Shown: in pieces, positions 28,508 to 30,441 of the stretch
Layout of the letters: the number at the start of each line of letters is the position of its first letter
Numbering within the stretch: position 1 is the stretch's first letter
Virus record (IMG/VR): IMGVR_UViG_3300042319_001342
Location: 1-30,441 of that record
Direction: 5' to 3' (one strand)
DNA from: a virus
DNA length: 30,441 nucleotides
Translations under genes and position numbers: made by a program
Notes under the pieces: model-generated
Database searches by the model: none
The model's input: only the letters and a program-made list of their open reading frames with translations
Told to the model about the DNA's origin: nothing

Positions 28508-28794
28508 TGCTACTTGGTGGTCTTAAGAAAGACTTTCCCTACCCCGAAAAACTATGTCCGTATTGCAACTGGAAACTGGTACCAGTTAATGCTATCCATT
28601 GGCAAGAAGATATATACCAGTATAAAGCTTTATACCTGGATAACAACCCAGATTGTAGCGCTTACGATGAAGGCGCAAGGCTTGCTTACGCTAGGATATA
28701 TTATACATCGGAAGATGCTTTTCACTATTTTAGAGATGTAAAAATGCCAGTTCAAAGATGGACTCAAGAGGATCTCTATTCGGTATATGAATAA
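28507..28794 (+). CDS. Small protein with CPYC motif
   Basis: A 95-residue protein with KLCPYCNWKLVPVNAIHWQE near residues 16-35, followed by aromatic-rich helices and RWTQEDLYSVYE. The CPYC pair resembles half a zinc ribbon, or a glutaredoxin-like motif; the other ligands would have to be H31 and C50, which is uncertain. GGAG lies close upstream of the ATG, which overlaps the previous TAA. Function unknown. Confidence 0.55.
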   Translation: MLLGGLKKDFPYPEKLCPYCNWKLVPVNAIHWQEDIYQYKALYLDNNPDCSAYDEGARLAYARIYYTSEDAFHYFRDVKMPVQRWTQEDLYSVYE

Positions 28795-28799
28795 TCTGC

Positions 28800-28805
28800 T
28801 ACAAT
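28800..28805 (+). promoter_or_regulatory. Leaderless promoter -10 box (TACAAT-N8-ATG)
   Basis: TACAAT ends 8 nt before ATG 28814, and there is no Shine-Dalgarno. It fits the spacing of the other proposed leaderless starts and separates the DUF5872-like gene from the small genes before it. Confidence 0.45.
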
Positions 28806-28813
28806 AGTAGATC

Positions 28814-29845
28814 ATGCCAATTCGTTCATGCTCCGATGGGGATAAACCAGGATACAAGTGGGGGGATAGCGGTAAGTGCTATCTATACACCGCTGGCGAT
28901 GAAAAATCTATGGAAGCCGCAAAGATGAAAGCCCAAATGCAGGGCGTTGCTGCACGGGCAAATGGCTATGAAGAAAAGGCTAACGAAGTAACTACTAGCT
29001 CAATGGGTTCTGGTATTAAGAATCCGCAACGGGGCTATGGTTCAAAAAAGAAAAAGAAATTTGTTGATGATATTCAAAAAAGCTTAACGCAATGGTTTGG
29101 GGAAAGATGGGTTGATATTTCAAGACCAAAATCTGGCGGTGGGTTTGAGCCATGTGGTAGAGCAGATGCCGAGTCAGGCAAGTATCCAAAGTGCGTACCA
29201 GCCGCTCGTGCTGCCAGAATGACACCTGCACAGATTGCATCCGCTGTTAGGCGTAAGCGCACAGCAGAGTCATCACAGACTAGGCAGGGCAAAAAGCCTA
29301 TTAATGTTTCAACAGATGTTAAAAAAGCATCTCGTAATGTTCCAACAAACCCAGAATTATATGCCAGAGTGAAAGCTGCGGCTAAAGCAAAATTTGATGT
29401 TTACCCTTCAGCCTATGCTAATGCATGGCTTGTCCGTGAATATAAAAAACGAGGCGGCGGCTACAGGGTTGTGAATAAGTCAGAAGAATATGTAAACAAG
29501 ATTGCGGATGACCTTGATGAACAGGAAGCAGTGTTGGCTGATATGTTGATTGCAATTACCCTTCGGTACGGTAAATTTAACGAAGATGAGACTGGGGTGT
29601 GGGCTGGCTATGATAGCCCCGAAGAAAATGATGTTAAAGACATTGGGGTTAAATGTTCAAATTGCGTTCTTTACGAGGGCAATGGTGTTTGTAAGATTAT
29701 TGCTCAGAAAGTAGAGGATGAAGGTAAATGCAGATTTGCGATCATTCCAGACGGTGTTGTTGAAGATGACCCTGAAGAGGAGATGGACGATGAAGAGTCC
29801 ATGATTGATTATTTAAAAAACAAGGTAATAGAATTATTTTTATGA
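28814..29845 (+). CDS. Multi-domain DUF5872-like protein with a four-Cys module
   Basis: A 343-residue protein with four modules. Residues 1-47: CSDGDKPGYKWGDSGKCYLY, a short Cys module. Residues about 85-160: DUF5872-like, with QWFGERWVDISRPKSGGGFE, CGRADAESGKYPKCVPAARA and RMTPAQIASAVRRKR. Residues 177-217: NPELYARVKAAAKAKFDVYP and SAYANAWLVREYKKRGG, a companion motif. Residues 279-311: C281, C284, C293 and C306 (KCSNCVLYEGNGVCKIIAQK), resembling a small metal or HiPIP-like cluster site. The C-terminus is acidic (EEEMDDEESM). Families of these modules occur in phages, often near capsid genes; biochemical role unknown. The basic part suggests DNA binding. Confidence 0.72.
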   Translation: MPIRSCSDGDKPGYKWGDSGKCYLYTAGDEKSMEAAKMKAQMQGVAARANGYEEKANEVTTSSMGSGIKNPQRGYGSKKKKKFVDDIQKSLTQWFGERWVDISRPKSGGGFEPCGRADAESGKYPKCVPAARAARMTPAQIASAVRRKRTAESSQTRQGKKPINVSTDVKKASRNVPTNPELYARVKAAAKAKFDVYPSAYANAWLVREYKKRGGGYRVVNKSEEYVNKIADDLDEQEAVLADMLIAITLRYGKFNEDETGVWAGYDSPEENDVKDIGVKCSNCVLYEGNGVCKIIAQKVEDEGKCRFAIIPDGVVEDDPEEEMDDEESMIDYLKNKVIELFL

Positions 29846-29882
29846 TATGCTATTAGGTATATCTAAAATACAAGGAGAATAC

Positions 29883-30296
29883 ATGAATTATATTAAAGTT
29901 CCAGTAGACAATGCAGAAGCAATGATCAATCAGCATTCTTTTCTAAAGAAGAAGAATGACGATATGGCTAAAGCCGCTTTTGCTCAAATGAAAGAATTTG
30001 TTGAAACAGCATCGTATCATCAGAGTCAAATTGACATGTTAAGTAAGGCAGTTAAAGATGTAACATTTATGTTAAACACCAAACCAGCCGCATCCCTTGC
30101 AGGTAGCGATACTGGATCAACAGGTGAGGGCAGTTCTTCATCCACCCCTGTAAGCAATTTTGTTGATGACGGGAAAGAGGAAAAAGTTACTGTTCGCAAA
30201 GCAGACTTGATTAATTCACTCAAGGCTCACGAAGCCGCCTATGGCACATTTGACATTGATGTTGATGTAATTGCCAGCTTTTTGATGGCAAAGTAA
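29883..30296 (+). CDS. Small helical protein, unknown
   Basis: A 137-residue protein. I start at ATG 29883, which has AAGGAG 5 nt upstream; the longer frame to 29847 lacks one. Residues about 14-65 are a long amphipathic helix with coiled-coil character (NQHSFLKKKNDDMAKAAFAQ and HQSQIDMLSKAVKDVTFMLN), then a Ser/Gly/Thr linker (SDTGSTGEGSSSSTPVSN) and a C-terminal helical unit (VRKADLINSLKAHEAAYGTF). It could be an oligomeric accessory protein. Not recognised. Confidence 0.55.
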   Translation: MNYIKVPVDNAEAMINQHSFLKKKNDDMAKAAFAQMKEFVETASYHQSQIDMLSKAVKDVTFMLNTKPAASLAGSDTGSTGEGSSSSTPVSNFVDDGKEEKVTVRKADLINSLKAHEAAYGTFDIDVDVIASFLMAK

Positions 30297-30300
30297 ACAC

Positions 30301-30441
30301 ATGGAAGCTATTGCTGTAGCGGTAGTTGCCGCAGTAGGCGTTGTTCTGGCTGCCCTCGTACAAGCGGGCAGAAAAGAAAATAAGTCGGATCATGGCGTTG
30401 TTGCTGACTTACTCAGGGGTTTGCATTCAGATGTTAAGAAT
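30301..30441 (+). CDS. Single-pass membrane protein, C-terminus outside window
   Basis: Forty-seven codons are present. The product begins MEAIAVAVVAAVGVVLAALV, one membrane segment, then QAGRKENKSDHGVVADLLRG and LHSDVKN. This resembles small phage membrane proteins with an N-terminal helix and a RRENxxDHG motif, sometimes annotated as holins. It lies 4 bases after the preceding stop; no clear Shine-Dalgarno. Partial, so length and function are open. Confidence 0.55.
   Translation, partial: MEAIAVAVVAAVGVVLAALVQAGRKENKSDHGVVADLLRGLHSDVKN

Overview
The window is a segment of a tailed, HK97-fold bacteriophage genome (Caudoviricetes, siphovirus-like structural set), AT-rich by eye. No integrase, repressor, tRNA, CRISPR array or insertion sequence is visible. 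An aquatic actinobacterial host is my best inference. It rests on repeated -10 boxes 6-8 nt from a start codon without a Shine-Dalgarno (leaderless transcripts), a monomeric class II (B12-dependent) ribonucleotide reductase, an M15 peptidase endolysin with a peptidoglycan-binding domain, and a surface protein with a poly-Thr linker of a style I associate with freshwater Actinomycetota. The host is not proven.

Layout. Everything from 1 to 27477 lies on the minus strand and reads right to left. In transcription order: a small Cys-containing protein, a GT4 glycosyltransferase and a class II ribonucleotide reductase (27477-24207). Next is the head module: a small protein, portal, small beta protein, prohead protease fused to scaffold, and major capsid protein (24142-19205). 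A long accessory block (19106-3636) follows, holding small structural proteins, several fibre or adhesin proteins built from shared domains, a 2OG-Fe(II) oxygenase, a flavin-dependent halogenase, three or four unknown genes, a giant repeat-bearing surface protein, three small membrane proteins, an endolysin and further fibre proteins. The head-tail connector, head closure, neck, tail terminator, major tail protein and tail assembly chaperones (3600-1) come last. The tape measure gene should lie just beyond position 1. A divergent, repeat-rich AT region (27478-27683) separates this from a plus-strand operon (27684-30441) of small unknown proteins, a multi-domain DUF5872-like protein and a membrane protein cut by the window end.

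How the parts work together. Portal, protease/scaffold and capsid protein build the head; connector, closure, neck and terminator proteins join it to the tail tube. The block between capsid and connector supplies host recognition (fibres), possible chemical modification (halogenase and oxygenase), lysis (membrane proteins and endolysin) and a predicted membrane-anchored surface protein. The reductase supplies deoxynucleotides, and the glycosyltransferase may modify DNA, a virion protein or the host surface.

Most interesting points: the signal-peptide and membrane-anchored protein with a poly-Thr stalk and about fourteen 17-residue repeats (7219-9192); the halogenase/oxygenase island with two unknown partner genes; a fibre with 30 histidines in 117 residues; a common leaderless promoter architecture at six or seven gene starts; a 16-kb insertion, including lysis, between capsid and connector genes; and hairpins directly after the two most abundant virion proteins.
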